In this document: positions 1 through 6,017 of the stretch, one piece after another
Layout of the letters: every line of letters begins with the position of its first letter
Numbering within the stretch: the stretch's first letter is position 1
Virus record (IMG/VR): IMGVR_UViG_3300005336_000049
Location: 1 to 25,285 of that record
Strand: one strand, 5' to 3'
Length of the DNA: 25,285 nt
From: a virus
Position numbers and translations under genes: made by a program
The notes under the pieces: generated by a model
What the model saw: only the letters and a program-made list of their open reading frames with translations
What the model was told of the DNA's origin: nothing
Databases searched by the model: none

Positions 1-24
1 GAGGGTGTCGCTGATCATGTGGCC

Positions 25-75
25 TCCGGGGATCACAGTGGATGGTTATCCCATGATACCACCATGATCCCCGGA
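25..75. repeat. Imperfect inverted repeat with repeated half-sites
   Basis: Arms at 25-41 and 59-75 are complementary over 17 bp with two mismatches; the outer 11 bp (TCCGGGGATCA / TGATCCCCGGA) are perfect. The loop itself contains ATGG-TTAT-CCAT, so a long stacked hairpin is possible. The core word GATCAtgTGG recurs: + strand 13-22 (GATCATGTGG), + strand 31-41 (GATCACAGTGG), minus strand 69-59 (GATCATGGTGG), and a shorter copy, ATCATGG, on the minus strand at 57-51. Clustered copies in both orientations suggest a site for a DNA-binding protein: an operator, or arm-type sites of a recombinase beside the tRNA-like stretch at 91-130. The repeat is seen directly; its function is inferred. Confidence 0.6.
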
Positions 76-90
76 AACCGCCTTTTCTCC

Positions 91-130
91 ATCGGGGCGC
101 CGAGATTCGAACTCGCCAACCCAGAATCGA
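91..130 (-). other. tRNA 3'-end-like sequence, possible attachment site
   Basis: Read on the minus strand, 120-91 gives GTTGGCGAGTTCGAATCTCG followed by GCGCCCC, resembling a T-arm (loop TTCGAAT) and the 3' side of an acceptor stem. The T-stem has one G-G mismatch at its outer pair. No matching 5' acceptor strand (GGGGCGC or similar) exists in the next 100 bases, a D-arm is not convincing, and the apparent anticodon loop lacks the usual T33. It is therefore not an intact tRNA gene. A 3' half-tRNA at the edge of a phage genome is what an att core left by a tRNA-targeting integrase looks like. No integrase is in the window, so this is tentative. Bases 131-260 hold nothing else I can name beyond a small hairpin (GGAGC/GCTCC, 212-228). 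Confidence 0.3.
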
Positions 131-260
131 GACCTAGCGGGGATTACCGGGTTTTGCCGCCTATTTCGGGGGTCGAGGCTCGACGCTGGAGAGGGCCTGA
201 TCGCCGCGGTTGGAGCTTCTGTGGCTCCCATAAACCCACGATGAGACCACGGCGGCCAGT

Positions 261-539
261 GTGACCGTCTACGGAGTCGTCCACGAACGCGACAGCAGAC
301 ACCGCGACCGGCCCGACGTCCGCCAAGCCCACCTCGACGGCCGTCACCGCCGCGCGCTCCAACGGATGCAAGAGCCGGCGCCGAACTGCACGCACGCCTT
401 CCGGATCCGCTGGATGCCGCTCCTGTGGATCTGCCAGCTATGCGGCGCCGCCGTCACCGCCGAACAGGTCGACACGACACGCACTTCCCGCGACATCAGG
501 CGGCGCCTCCTACGCATCATGGACGGCCGAAGCGCGTGA
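261..539 (+). CDS. Small Cys/His protein, possible zinc-binding
   Basis: 92 aa from GTG 261. I do not recognise a family. The N-terminal half is rich in Arg and His; the centre has C43-x-H45 and C58-x2-C61 around a hydrophobic stretch (WMPLLWIC), spacing that could hold one zinc. The C-terminus is basic and likely helical. It is the first gene of a chain in which each stop overlaps the next start, here GTGA at 536-539. No strong Shine-Dalgarno lies before 261. Its coding status rests on the overlap chain and on Cys pairs that recur in the neighbouring products. Confidence 0.55.
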   Translation: MTVYGVVHERDSRHRDRPDVRQAHLDGRHRRALQRMQEPAPNCTHAFRIRWMPLLWICQLCGAAVTAEQVDTTRTSRDIRRRLLRIMDGRSA

Positions 540-742
540 CCAGCCGCCACGTCACCTGCGCCGCTTGTGGCCTGCACATCCACGCCGCCACCCTCTACGA
601 CGCATGGCAGTTGTTCGACCATCACGTCGACACGGAGCATGGCCGCCGCTTCCCGCTCGGCGCGCACCACGTCATCAACACCGGGCTCGGCCCGATGCGG
701 CGTGCGCGGGTGGCGCCGCTCACACCACAAGGAGGATCGTGA
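536..742 (+). CDS. Small C2H2-like zinc-finger protein
   Basis: 68 aa from GTG 536, which overlaps the preceding stop (GTGA). A frame open further upstream exists, but the overlap start fits the pattern of the whole chain. CAAC near residues 8-11 is followed by HIHAA and then HHVDTEH about 20 residues later, giving C-x2-C with paired histidines: a plausible single C2H2 finger for nucleic acid or protein binding. The tail is low-complexity. No family is recognised; a role in early host interaction or regulation is inference from position only. Confidence 0.6.
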   Translation: MTSRHVTCAACGLHIHAATLYDAWQLFDHHVDTEHGRRFPLGAHHVINTGLGPMRRARVAPLTPQGGS

Positions 743-744
743 CC

Positions 745-987
745 ATGCCGACCTGTCCCTACTGCGCCACGGAGTGGCATGGCTCGCATGACTGCGCCGG
801 CGTCTGGCAGCGCAAACCCGCGAAGCCGCCGATGCCGGAGTACGACGAGGGTTGGGAGATGCGCGGCGATGCGATCAAGCTCTGGCTCGACCTCTTCCGC
901 CGCCAGGGCGACCTTGACGACCACATGATGTTCGGCCTGCACATCGCCGAGAAGGCGCTGGAGGCGACTCGGACGGTGCAGCGGTGA
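745..987 (+). CDS. Small CxxC zinc-finger-like protein
   Basis: 80 aa. ATG 745 is preferred because AAGGAGG at 729-735 lies nine bases upstream; GTG 739, overlapping the previous stop, is possible but too close to that site. It opens CPYC then WHGSHDC, giving C-x2-C-x3-WHGSH-x-C, an apparent zinc knuckle in the first 20 residues. The rest is an acidic/amphipathic helix region (EYDEGWEMRGDAIKLWLDLF and onward), perhaps for dimerisation or partner contact. It ends in a GTGA overlap with the next gene. Confidence 0.65.
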   Translation: MPTCPYCATEWHGSHDCAGVWQRKPAKPPMPEYDEGWEMRGDAIKLWLDLFRRQGDLDDHMMFGLHIAEKALEATRTVQR

Positions 988-1238
988 ACCGCCAGACCAG
1001 CAACCGCGTTGAGGAGAGACGCTTCGCCGCGGCCGAGGCCGACGGGTGGTACCTCCAGGCGCCCAAAGGCGTCGGCCGGCGACGCCGAAGCGGATTCGGC
1101 GCGCCCCGAAGCTATCCAAGTTGCGGATCGTGCTACCGGCCGATATCGGCGAAGTCCGGCGCATATTGCCCAGCCTGCGAAGAGTCCGGTGCTGCTGACC
1201 GGCATCGCCAGCGAGCAGCCGGGGGGATCAGGCCATGA
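984..1238 (+). CDS. Small four-cysteine zinc-ribbon protein
   Basis: 84 aa from GTG 984, overlapping the upstream stop. CGSC and CPAC pairs about 15 residues apart (residues ~47-50 and ~62-65) form a classic zinc ribbon of the kind common in small phage proteins. The N-terminal half is basic (RRRRSGFG) and could contact DNA or RNA. The stop overlaps the ATG of the HNH gene (ATGA, 1235-1238). The competing frame at 1009-1392 gives an arginine/proline-rich shadow without motifs. Function unknown. Confidence 0.6.
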   Translation: MNRQTSNRVEERRFAAAEADGWYLQAPKGVGRRRRSGFGAPRSYPSCGSCYRPISAKSGAYCPACEESGAADRHRQRAAGGIRP

Positions 1239-1657
1239 CCGTCCTGCCCGAGGTTCTCACCCGGTATGTGGTCGAAGACCGCGGCTACCACACGCCCTGT
1301 TGGATCTGGACGGGTGCCTGCAAGCCAGAAGGCTACGCCGAGGTCAACTGGCAGCGCCGCGGCGGGGCCAACGCCCACCGCCTTGTCTATGAGCACCTGG
1401 TCGCTCCCATCCCGGATGGGTTGCAGATCGACCATCTCTGCCGCAACAGGTCATGCGTGAATCCAGACCATCTCGAGCCCGTAACCCCCGCCGAGAACAC
1501 TCGACGCGGTGCAGGCACCAAGCTGGCGATGGACGACGCGATCAATATCCGGCGGCGTCATGCCGCCGGGGAAAGCCAGAGCGCGCTCGCCAGAGAGTAC
1601 GGAGTCCACCCGGCGCATGTGAGCAAAATCGTGTCTGGGAAGAAGTGGCGCCCCTGA
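1235..1657 (+). CDS. HNH endonuclease with C-terminal HTH
   Basis: 140 aa. Residues ~22-92 match the HNH_3-type homing/phage nuclease pattern: CWIWTG, GGANAHRLVYEHL, IPDGLQIDHLCRNRSCVNP, HLEPVTPAENTRRG. Expected catalytic/metal residues are D66-H67, N76 and H79; C22, C69 and C74 may bind structural zinc. Residues ~102-137 form a helix-turn-helix (SALAREYGVHPAHVSKIVSG) that would give DNA site recognition, as in free-standing homing endonucleases. The start ATG follows a G-rich tract (GGGGGGA, 1220-1226) that can act as ribosome binding site. Being embedded in a chain of mini-genes, it may be a mobile nuclease insertion or a phage enzyme acting on competitor DNA. Confidence 0.9.
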   Translation: MTVLPEVLTRYVVEDRGYHTPCWIWTGACKPEGYAEVNWQRRGGANAHRLVYEHLVAPIPDGLQIDHLCRNRSCVNPDHLEPVTPAENTRRGAGTKLAMDDAINIRRRHAAGESQSALAREYGVHPAHVSKIVSGKKWRP

Positions 1658-1836
1658 TGGGCGACAAGGGCTTCCATCTGTCTAGCAAGACCATTTGCCC
1701 GGTTTGCCAGAAGCCGATCCGGCGCACCAAGAGCGACTCGTACAGCTGCGCCGCGTGGCTCGACTTCCAACCCGCCCACATCCGCTGCGCCGCCGCCACG
1801 CAACCCCGCGAAATGGCCGCAGGAGGCGCCGAATGA
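1657..1836 (+). CDS. Small zinc-finger protein, 59 aa
   Basis: 59 aa from ATG 1657, overlapping the HNH stop by one base (TGATG). It contains CPVC near residue 15, then C31 and, after AAWLDFQPAH, H41-x2-C44: enough ligands for one zinc site (C-x2-C...C...H-x2-C). The arrangement resembles short HNH-less 'CPVC..PI' treble-clef peptides encoded by phages, but no family can be named. The stop is shared with the start of the Ntn hydrolase (ATGA), so the two are probably translationally coupled. Confidence 0.65.
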   Translation: MGDKGFHLSSKTICPVCQKPIRRTKSDSYSCAAWLDFQPAHIRCAAATQPREMAAGGAE

Positions 1837-2390
1837 CCTGCATCGTCGGGATCGCCACCAAGACCGGCACCCTCATCGCTGGAGACAGCCTCGCGTCGAA
1901 CTGGTACACCCAGACGCGGCGCACAGACCGGAAGGTGTTCAAGCTCGGCGACCACGTCGCCGTCGGCTTCACCAGCAGTTACCGGATGGGGCAGATCATC
2001 CGCTACCACGTCACCGCGCCGAGCCTGCGCGACGCGGAAGGCGAGTGGATCGACGCCTTTGAGTACGCCGTCAAGTACCTGATCCCCGAGGTGCGCACGC
2101 GGCTCAAGGAACACGGGTTCACGAAGGTCGAGAACAGCGTCGAAGAGGGCGGCCGGTTCGTGCTCGGGATCCGCGACCGCGTATTCATCGTCGACAGCGA
2201 CTTCCAGGTCGGCGAGTCGACCGACGGGTACGTCGCCGCCGGCAGCGGCGAAGAGGTCGCACTCGGCGTCCTCTACCACACCCGCGCCGAGAAGGACTCC
2301 GCGGCGGAACGGGCCGAGGCGGCGATCAGAGCCGCCGAGTACCACAGCCGCGGCGTCGGCGGCCCGATCGAAACCGAGGAGACCACATGA
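1833..2390 (+). CDS. HslV/proteasome-beta-like Ntn hydrolase
   Basis: 185 aa from ATG 1833 (ATGA overlap; AGGAGG at 1821 upstream). After the initiator Met comes T2; D18 (in AGDSLAS) and K34 (in DRKVFKLGD) fall exactly where T1, D17 and K33 lie in HslV once Met is removed. GSG at 137-139 followed by EEVALG matches the HslV GSG-xx-AL motif with the helper serine, and the C-terminal AERAEAAIRAAEYHSRGVGG resembles the proteasome ending. This strongly suggests an active N-terminal threonine peptidase or amidohydrolase. No ATPase partner (HslU-like) is visible, so it may act alone on small substrates, use a host unfoldase, or serve in host or virion protein turnover. The substrate is unknown. Confidence 0.85.
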   Translation: MTCIVGIATKTGTLIAGDSLASNWYTQTRRTDRKVFKLGDHVAVGFTSSYRMGQIIRYHVTAPSLRDAEGEWIDAFEYAVKYLIPEVRTRLKEHGFTKVENSVEEGGRFVLGIRDRVFIVDSDFQVGESTDGYVAAGSGEEVALGVLYHTRAEKDSAAERAEAAIRAAEYHSRGVGGPIETEETT

Positions 2391-2554
2391 CGCTCCCCAA
2401 CCGACCACCACCACCGCTCCCCCCGCCGAGTCGCATCCCACACGTCTACTACGCCGGGTGGGGCCACTACTGGACAGCGACGCCTGGCACACCCGAAGCC
2501 AAAGGGCCGCCAGGCAGCCTCCGCCGATGGTGGGCACGAAAGCGAGCCGCGTGA
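2387..2554 (+). CDS. Short proline-rich protein, 55 aa
   Basis: 55 aa from ATG 2387 (ATGA overlap with the hydrolase stop), ending at TGA 2554. The N-terminus is proline-rich (NRPPPPLPPPSR), followed by an aromatic patch (HVYYAGWGHYW) and a basic end (RRWWARKRAA). No family is recognised. Support is the perfect stop/start overlaps on both sides (GTGA at 2551-2554 begins the next gene). It could be a scaffold or adaptor peptide; this is speculation. Confidence 0.5.
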   Translation: MTLPNRPPPPLPPPSRIPHVYYAGWGHYWTATPGTPEAKGPPGSLRRWWARKRAA

Positions 2555-2694
2555 CCGGCATCATCGTCCAGGTCTACTGCCCCGCCTGTCGCTGCCACGT
2601 CCTCGCCGAAGTCCGCCCCGCCAGCACCGCGCGTCGCTGCGCTTGTCCTTGGTGTGACCACCAACTCCGCGTCCCCCAGGAGAAGGCGGCGTGA
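2551..2694 (+). CDS. Mini zinc-ribbon protein, 47 aa
   Basis: 47 aa from GTG 2551. CPAC (residues 10-13) and CPWC (about 33-36), with additional C15 and C31, make a compact four-cysteine zinc ribbon similar to bacterial 'hydrogenase-maturation' or Com-type ribbons. Almost the whole protein is the ribbon. It is coupled to its neighbours by GTGA overlaps at both ends. The function cannot be told from sequence. Confidence 0.65.
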   Translation: MTGIIVQVYCPACRCHVLAEVRPASTARRCACPWCDHQLRVPQEKAA

Positions 2695-2840
2695 CGGCTC
2701 GTGACCAGATCCATCTCCTCCAACGCCCCACCTGTCCATGCGGCGGCCTCGCCGAACGCAACGGCCGCGGCGACGGATACCGCACCCATTGCGCCCGCTG
2801 CCGCAAACACGCCCAAAAAACACGCCATGCCGCTGCCTGA
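2691..2840 (+). CDS. Mini zinc-ribbon protein, 49 aa
   Basis: 49 aa from GTG 2691 (GTGA overlap). CPC (residues 15-17) and CARC (about 34-37) form C-x-C...C-x2-C, with H33 and H40 near the second pair; the linker is Gly/Arg-rich and the C-terminus is basic (RKHAQKTRHAA). It is probably a zinc-stabilised nucleic-acid-binding peptide. The competing frame starting at 2701 has no motif in this stretch, but its downstream part is a separate gene starting at 2827. Confidence 0.6.
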   Translation: MTARDQIHLLQRPTCPCGGLAERNGRGDGYRTHCARCRKHAQKTRHAAA

Positions 2841-2964
2841 CACTCAGCTTCAACTAGACCTCGAGGGTAGCCACCACGATGCGACGACCGCGTTCCGCGA
2901 ATGGCTCAAAGCCCAACCACCCACCCACTGGACAGAGGAGCCCGAAGACGATGAGCATCGTTGA
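2827..2964 (+). CDS. Short acidic protein, 45 aa
   Basis: 45 aa from ATG 2827, overlapping the previous gene by 14 bases and the next by 14. It is acidic, with an amphipathic helix (HHDATTAFREWLKAQPPTHW) and an acidic tail (EEPEDDEHR). No family is recognised. The frame is open upstream to 2701, but that upstream part is antisense to the reading frame of the zinc-ribbon gene in character (Ser/Pro/Ala run) and is unlikely to be translated. Confidence 0.5.
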   Translation: MPLPDTQLQLDLEGSHHDATTAFREWLKAQPPTHWTEEPEDDEHR

Positions 2965-3730
2965 ACTCGTCCACACGCGCACCCTCGACGAACTCGCCGA
3001 CGCTGCGCGGTCCGAATATGCCGCGCTCCACACGGCAGCCGTATCGACCCTCGACCACGGGTTCCGGCTCGGCGAGATCCTTTGCGAAGCGCACGCCCAA
3101 CTCGCAGCCGAGGAGTCATGGCGCAGGTGGTTGAAAGAAAACCTCGGCCACACCATCGGCTGGTCGTACCAGTTCGAACGGTTCGCCTTACTGCGCGACA
3201 CTCTCCCCCCCGAGGTATTCGAGCCGTTCACGGACAGCCGCGGGTACACGCATCAGCCCTCCTTGACCCGAGCGTTCTCATATCTCCGCGGCCTTCCGCC
3301 AGTGCGCGAGTTCGTGGGGACAGAGCGGCGCCCCGCAGAGATGAAGGATGAAGCGCGCCGTCTCGTCGCCGCCGGCGCCAGTCAGCGAGAAGCCGCGCGG
3401 ATCCTGGGGACGACACAGACGAGCGTCGCCTACTGGGTAAACCCGGAAGCAGCCCGACGGGCCAAGGCTCGCCACAAGGCTGCTTACCGCGAGCGCGTCG
3501 CCGCTCGCCGAGCTCTGCAACGCGAGCGCGAAGCCGCCGCCATCAAGGCCAGCGGCGCCGACATCGCAGAGGTGTACTCGCTCACCAGGCGCAGCCTCCG
3601 CACCCTCGAACAGATGCTCGACAAGGCCGAGGACTCGCCGCGCTACCGCCGCAAGCTGAACGCGCTTATCACCGACCTACACCGCGTCGAGGAATCCGTC
3701 GTCGCGATCCTGAAGGACGCCGACCGATGA
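2951..3730 (+). CDS. DUF3102-like DNA-binding protein with HTH
   Basis: 259 aa from ATG 2951. Residues ~35-80 (GFRLGEILCEAHAQL, SWRRWLKENLG, YQFERFALLRD) resemble the DUF3102 pattern seen in phage and plasmid ParB-adjacent proteins: a length-regular repeat of 'long-term bound, W-L-W' helices. Residues ~134-165 (EARRLVAAGASQREAARIL, then TTQTSVAYWV) are a homeodomain-type HTH. Residues ~166-215 are a long basic helix, likely coiled coil, and the C-terminal ~45 residues form a second helical hairpin. It lies directly before the replication ATPase and may be a replication accessory, partition-like or transcription factor. It could also bind packaging sites, since no small terminase is recognised elsewhere. 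Confidence 0.7.
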   Translation: MSIVELVHTRTLDELADAARSEYAALHTAAVSTLDHGFRLGEILCEAHAQLAAEESWRRWLKENLGHTIGWSYQFERFALLRDTLPPEVFEPFTDSRGYTHQPSLTRAFSYLRGLPPVREFVGTERRPAEMKDEARRLVAAGASQREAARILGTTQTSVAYWVNPEAARRAKARHKAAYRERVAARRALQREREAAAIKASGADIAEVYSLTRRSLRTLEQMLDKAEDSPRYRRKLNALITDLHRVEESVVAILKDADR

Positions 3731-3783
3731 GCGACCTCGACCCAAGCTGCGATGGATCGTAACCGGGGAAGGGCCGATGCCCG

Positions 3784-4020
3784 ATGAGTGACGCGCTGCT
3801 CAACCACCTCTCAAGCGGGGGTTTGGCCGCGACCGAACACCGGCCGTGGCCCCAAGCCCTCCGCAGCCGCCTAACAGCCGCCATCGAAGCCGTCCAATGC
3901 CTCGACATCCACGACGCGCTCGCCCTCCTCGAAGACCTCGCCGGTGACCTCGCCGCGCTCGACCACGCCTACGAATCCACGAGCGCCGAAGCGGCATACC
4001 AGCGGTGGAAGGCGTCGTGA
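3784..4020 (+). CDS. Small helical protein, 78 aa
   Basis: 78 aa from ATG 3784, with GGGGAAGGG at 3763-3771 as a likely ribosome binding site. All-helical, acidic in the second half (DIHDALALLEDLAGDLAALDHAY) with no cysteines. No family is recognised. The 53 bases before it hold only an 11-codon frame (3727-3762) opening on the upstream stop. The gene ends in a GTGA overlap with the DUF3987-like ATPase, so it may be made in step with it as a partner protein. Confidence 0.6.
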   Translation: MSDALLNHLSSGGLAATEHRPWPQALRSRLTAAIEAVQCLDIHDALALLEDLAGDLAALDHAYESTSAEAAYQRWKAS

Positions 4021-5639
4021 CCAGCGTCCAACTCCCCCCGAGCGGGCTCCTACGCGCTTGGGTCGACACGTTCGAGCCGATGACCGAGGCGCCCGCCGAA
4101 GCGCAACTCGCGACGGGCATCGCGATCGTCAGCGCAGGCGTCGGCTGGAAAGCACCGATCCGATGGGGCACCTCGTCTGAGCCGTGCACCATCAGCTCGA
4201 TCCTGGAAGGCGGCAGCGCGATGGGCCGCAAGACAACGACGATGAACGGCGGCCGCGCGATCGTCCACGAGGCCACCGGAGACATCCCCCCAGAGCATCG
4301 CGGCCTGTTCGCGCACATGCTCGGCCACACCAGCGACGTCGGCCTGCTCGAACTCGTCGCCCCTAAAGACAAGGAAGAGGCCGAGCGTTGGGAATCCACA
4401 CCGCCGCCCGGCCACGTCCTCAACTGGGACGAGATGGGCGGCATCCTCGGCGACCCAGGCGTCGCCCGGAAAGGCGGAGACTGGCACGGCCGCACGCGCA
4501 CCACCATGATGAGCCTCGCCAACGGCCGGCACGGCGGCATCAAGACGGGCGCCAAGAAGTTCCCGTCGGCCAGGTGCGCCGTCGCGATCGTCGGCACCAT
4601 GACGCGAGTCGAGCTCGAACAACGAGTCGACACCGGCCTGCTCCGCGACGGGTTCCTCGGCCGGTTCATGCTCATCCCCCACAACGGCCGCGCCCGCCTC
4701 CTCAGCCAGCCGCCCGCATGGACGCCCGCCCAGGTCGAAGCGAAACAGTCGATCGTCCAATGGGTACGAATGCTCAGCGAGCGCCGCGAACCGTTCGGCG
4801 ACGCATTCTCGCTCTTCACGCCGGCCGCGCTCGAGGAACGCAAGCGGTGGTACATCGAAACGACACGCCGTCTCGACCGCGAAGCCGACCGAGACCCGAC
4901 AGACGCCACCCGCGCCGCCGTAGAAGCGTTCGCGCGACTCCAAACGACACAGGTAAAGCTCGCCGTCTGCGCCGCCGTCAGCGACATGCCGACCTCGAAA
5001 CTCGCCACCGGCACGCCCATCGTCACGCTCGAACATGCGCAGTGGGCGCAGAGCGTCATCGACACCAGTTTCCAGGAAGTCGTCGAACTCGCGCGCGGCG
5101 GCGGCCAGAACCCGGAAGATGAATACCGCGGCCACGTCGTCGCATACCTCGCGACACGCGGCAAGGTGCCACGCAAGGAACTTCTGCACAACTGCACCTT
5201 CAAGCAGATCTCGGCGCACCGAAGATGGAGCATCATCCGCGACCTGCATGAGGACGGGACGCTGGCCGTCGAGCTCGAGCAGACCAGCGGCCGACCCCGC
5301 CAGGTCATCGCCGTGACCAGAGATACGGACGCTTACGACCGTCCACCAGAGCCAGAAACGGCGACTAACGGACGTTCCCCAACCATCCACGAGACCCGAA
5401 ATCCGAACGGCCATAAGCCAGATCCAGCGTCCGTACCAACGTCCGAAAGTCGAGACGCGTCTGAGTCCTATACACGTATTCCCCCCCTTACGGGAGTTAC
5501 GACACATACGGACATACACAGAGACGACCCCGAAAACAGCCCTCAGATAGACACACCGCCGTCCGTAACGTCCGAAACGCCCGTAAGCCCCCCAGAACCC
5601 GACCCCTACATCCTCCCCAACGACGACATCCCCTTCTAA
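4017..5639 (+). CDS. DUF3987-like replication ATPase with SSB-type tail
   Basis: 540 aa from GTG 4017, chosen for the GTGA overlap and GGAAGG at 4007-4012; GTG 4005 is an alternative. Residues ~1-370 look like the RecA-fold ATPase of DUF3987 phage/plasmid primase-helicase proteins: an atypical Walker A (G65-GSAMG-RKTTT), Walker B (VLNWDE, D138-E139), and the GLLRDGFLGRFM arginine segment. Residues ~395-440 resemble a winged helix (KVPRKELLHNCTFKQISAHR). Residues ~440-528 are a Pro/Thr/Ser-rich linker, and the last residues are NDDIPF, matching the C-terminal peptide of bacterial SSB (DDDIPF) that recruits PriA, RecQ, Exo I and others. This suggests a replication initiator or helicase that docks host replication proteins by SSB mimicry. 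Confidence 0.75.
   Translation: MTSVQLPPSGLLRAWVDTFEPMTEAPAEAQLATGIAIVSAGVGWKAPIRWGTSSEPCTISSILEGGSAMGRKTTTMNGGRAIVHEATGDIPPEHRGLFAHMLGHTSDVGLLELVAPKDKEEAERWESTPPPGHVLNWDEMGGILGDPGVARKGGDWHGRTRTTMMSLANGRHGGIKTGAKKFPSARCAVAIVGTMTRVELEQRVDTGLLRDGFLGRFMLIPHNGRARLLSQPPAWTPAQVEAKQSIVQWVRMLSERREPFGDAFSLFTPAALEERKRWYIETTRRLDREADRDPTDATRAAVEAFARLQTTQVKLAVCAAVSDMPTSKLATGTPIVTLEHAQWAQSVIDTSFQEVVELARGGGQNPEDEYRGHVVAYLATRGKVPRKELLHNCTFKQISAHRRWSIIRDLHEDGTLAVELEQTSGRPRQVIAVTRDTDAYDRPPEPETATNGRSPTIHETRNPNGHKPDPASVPTSESRDASESYTRIPPLTGVTTHTDIHRDDPENSPQIDTPPSVTSETPVSPPEPDPYILPNDDIPF
5323..5576. repeat. Seven iteron-like octamers in the ATPase linker
   Basis: The octamer TACGGACG (or one-base variants) occurs at 5324-5331, 5367-5374 (AACGGACG) and 5507-5514 (TACGGACA) on the + strand, and as CGTCCGTA/CGTCCGAA at 5428-5435, 5440-5447, 5560-5567 and 5569-5576. 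Two tight pairs (5428-5447 and 5560-5576) share the order CGTCCGTA then CGTCCGAA, encoding PASVPTSES and PPSVTSETP. The local DNA is visibly less GC-rich than the rest. Lambda carries its origin iterons inside the linker of its initiator gene O, so a replication origin is a fair guess. The repeats are seen; the origin role is inferred. Confidence 0.55.
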
Positions 5640-6017
5640 ATGCCCGACTTCCGCCGCCAACGAGACACCGCCAGAGCCGAACGAGACGAAGCTCTCCAAC
5701 AACTCGAAGACCTCCGAGCCATCACCGGCTGGATCGAACCCGCCTACGCCAAAGCACTCCGCGACCACGCCGAACTCGCACCCAACGCCATCCGCCGCAT
5801 CTCCGCCGGCGTCAACGGCATCCCCGAATCACGACCACCCAGCTACGACGCCCGCGCCTACAACGACCTCCGCCGCCAAAAAGAGTTCCAACGCCGCCAA
5901 GCCGAATACCTACGCCGCCGCCTCCGCCACCTCGTCGACGGCGACCACGACCCCGACGACGGAGCCACCGAAATGCCCACCCGTGCGCAACCCCGGGGGG
6001 AAAAAAGAACCGCATGA
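5640..6017 (+). CDS. Basic coiled-coil protein, 125 aa
   Basis: 125 aa, starting one base after the ATPase stop. Highly charged and helical: residues ~3-28 (RRQRDTARAERDEALQQLED) and ~78-100 (RRQKEFQRRQAEYLRRRLRH) look like coiled-coil helices around a central GWIEPAYAKALRDHAELAP segment. No recognisable domain. Strongly C-rich coding strand (C-ending codons throughout). Given that no small terminase is recognised, this is one candidate for that role, but a replication or nucleoid-binding accessory is equally possible. The stop overlaps the next start (ATGA). Confidence 0.6.
   Translation: MPDFRRQRDTARAERDEALQQLEDLRAITGWIEPAYAKALRDHAELAPNAIRRISAGVNGIPESRPPSYDARAYNDLRRQKEFQRRQAEYLRRRLRHLVDGDHDPDDGATEMPTRAQPRGEKRTA

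Noticed and set aside
205-240. Possible promoter (TTGGAG ... CATAAA) before the first gene
   Set aside because: Spacer of about 13 bases is too short and the hexamers are weak; no promoter can be supported.
19-264. 81-aa frame at the left end, including RFELANPES
   Set aside because: This peptide is the well-known antisense translation of a tRNA T-arm; the frame runs through the hairpin and the tRNA-like segment.
1009-1392. 127-aa + strand frame rich in Arg/Pro
   Set aside because: Overlaps the zinc-ribbon and HNH genes, both with clear motifs; no motif of its own.
1695-1832. Upstream extension of the Ntn hydrolase
   Set aside because: It would bury the catalytic Thr; ATG 1833 puts Thr at position 2 with HslV spacing and overlaps the upstream stop.
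2701-2826. Long version of the 2827 gene from GTG 2701
   Set aside because: The extension overlaps the zinc-ribbon gene at 2691 and reads as Ser/Pro/Ala low complexity.
3727-3762. 11-codon frame opening on the stop of the HTH gene
   Set aside because: Too short to support as a gene; may only carry ribosomes toward 3784.
3800-5768. Long minus-strand frames (3800-5308, 502 aa; 4050-5768, 572 aa)
   Set aside because: They lie opposite the DUF3987-like ATPase, whose motifs are clear; translations are Arg/Ser/Val-rich without motifs, as expected of antisense frames in GC-rich DNA.
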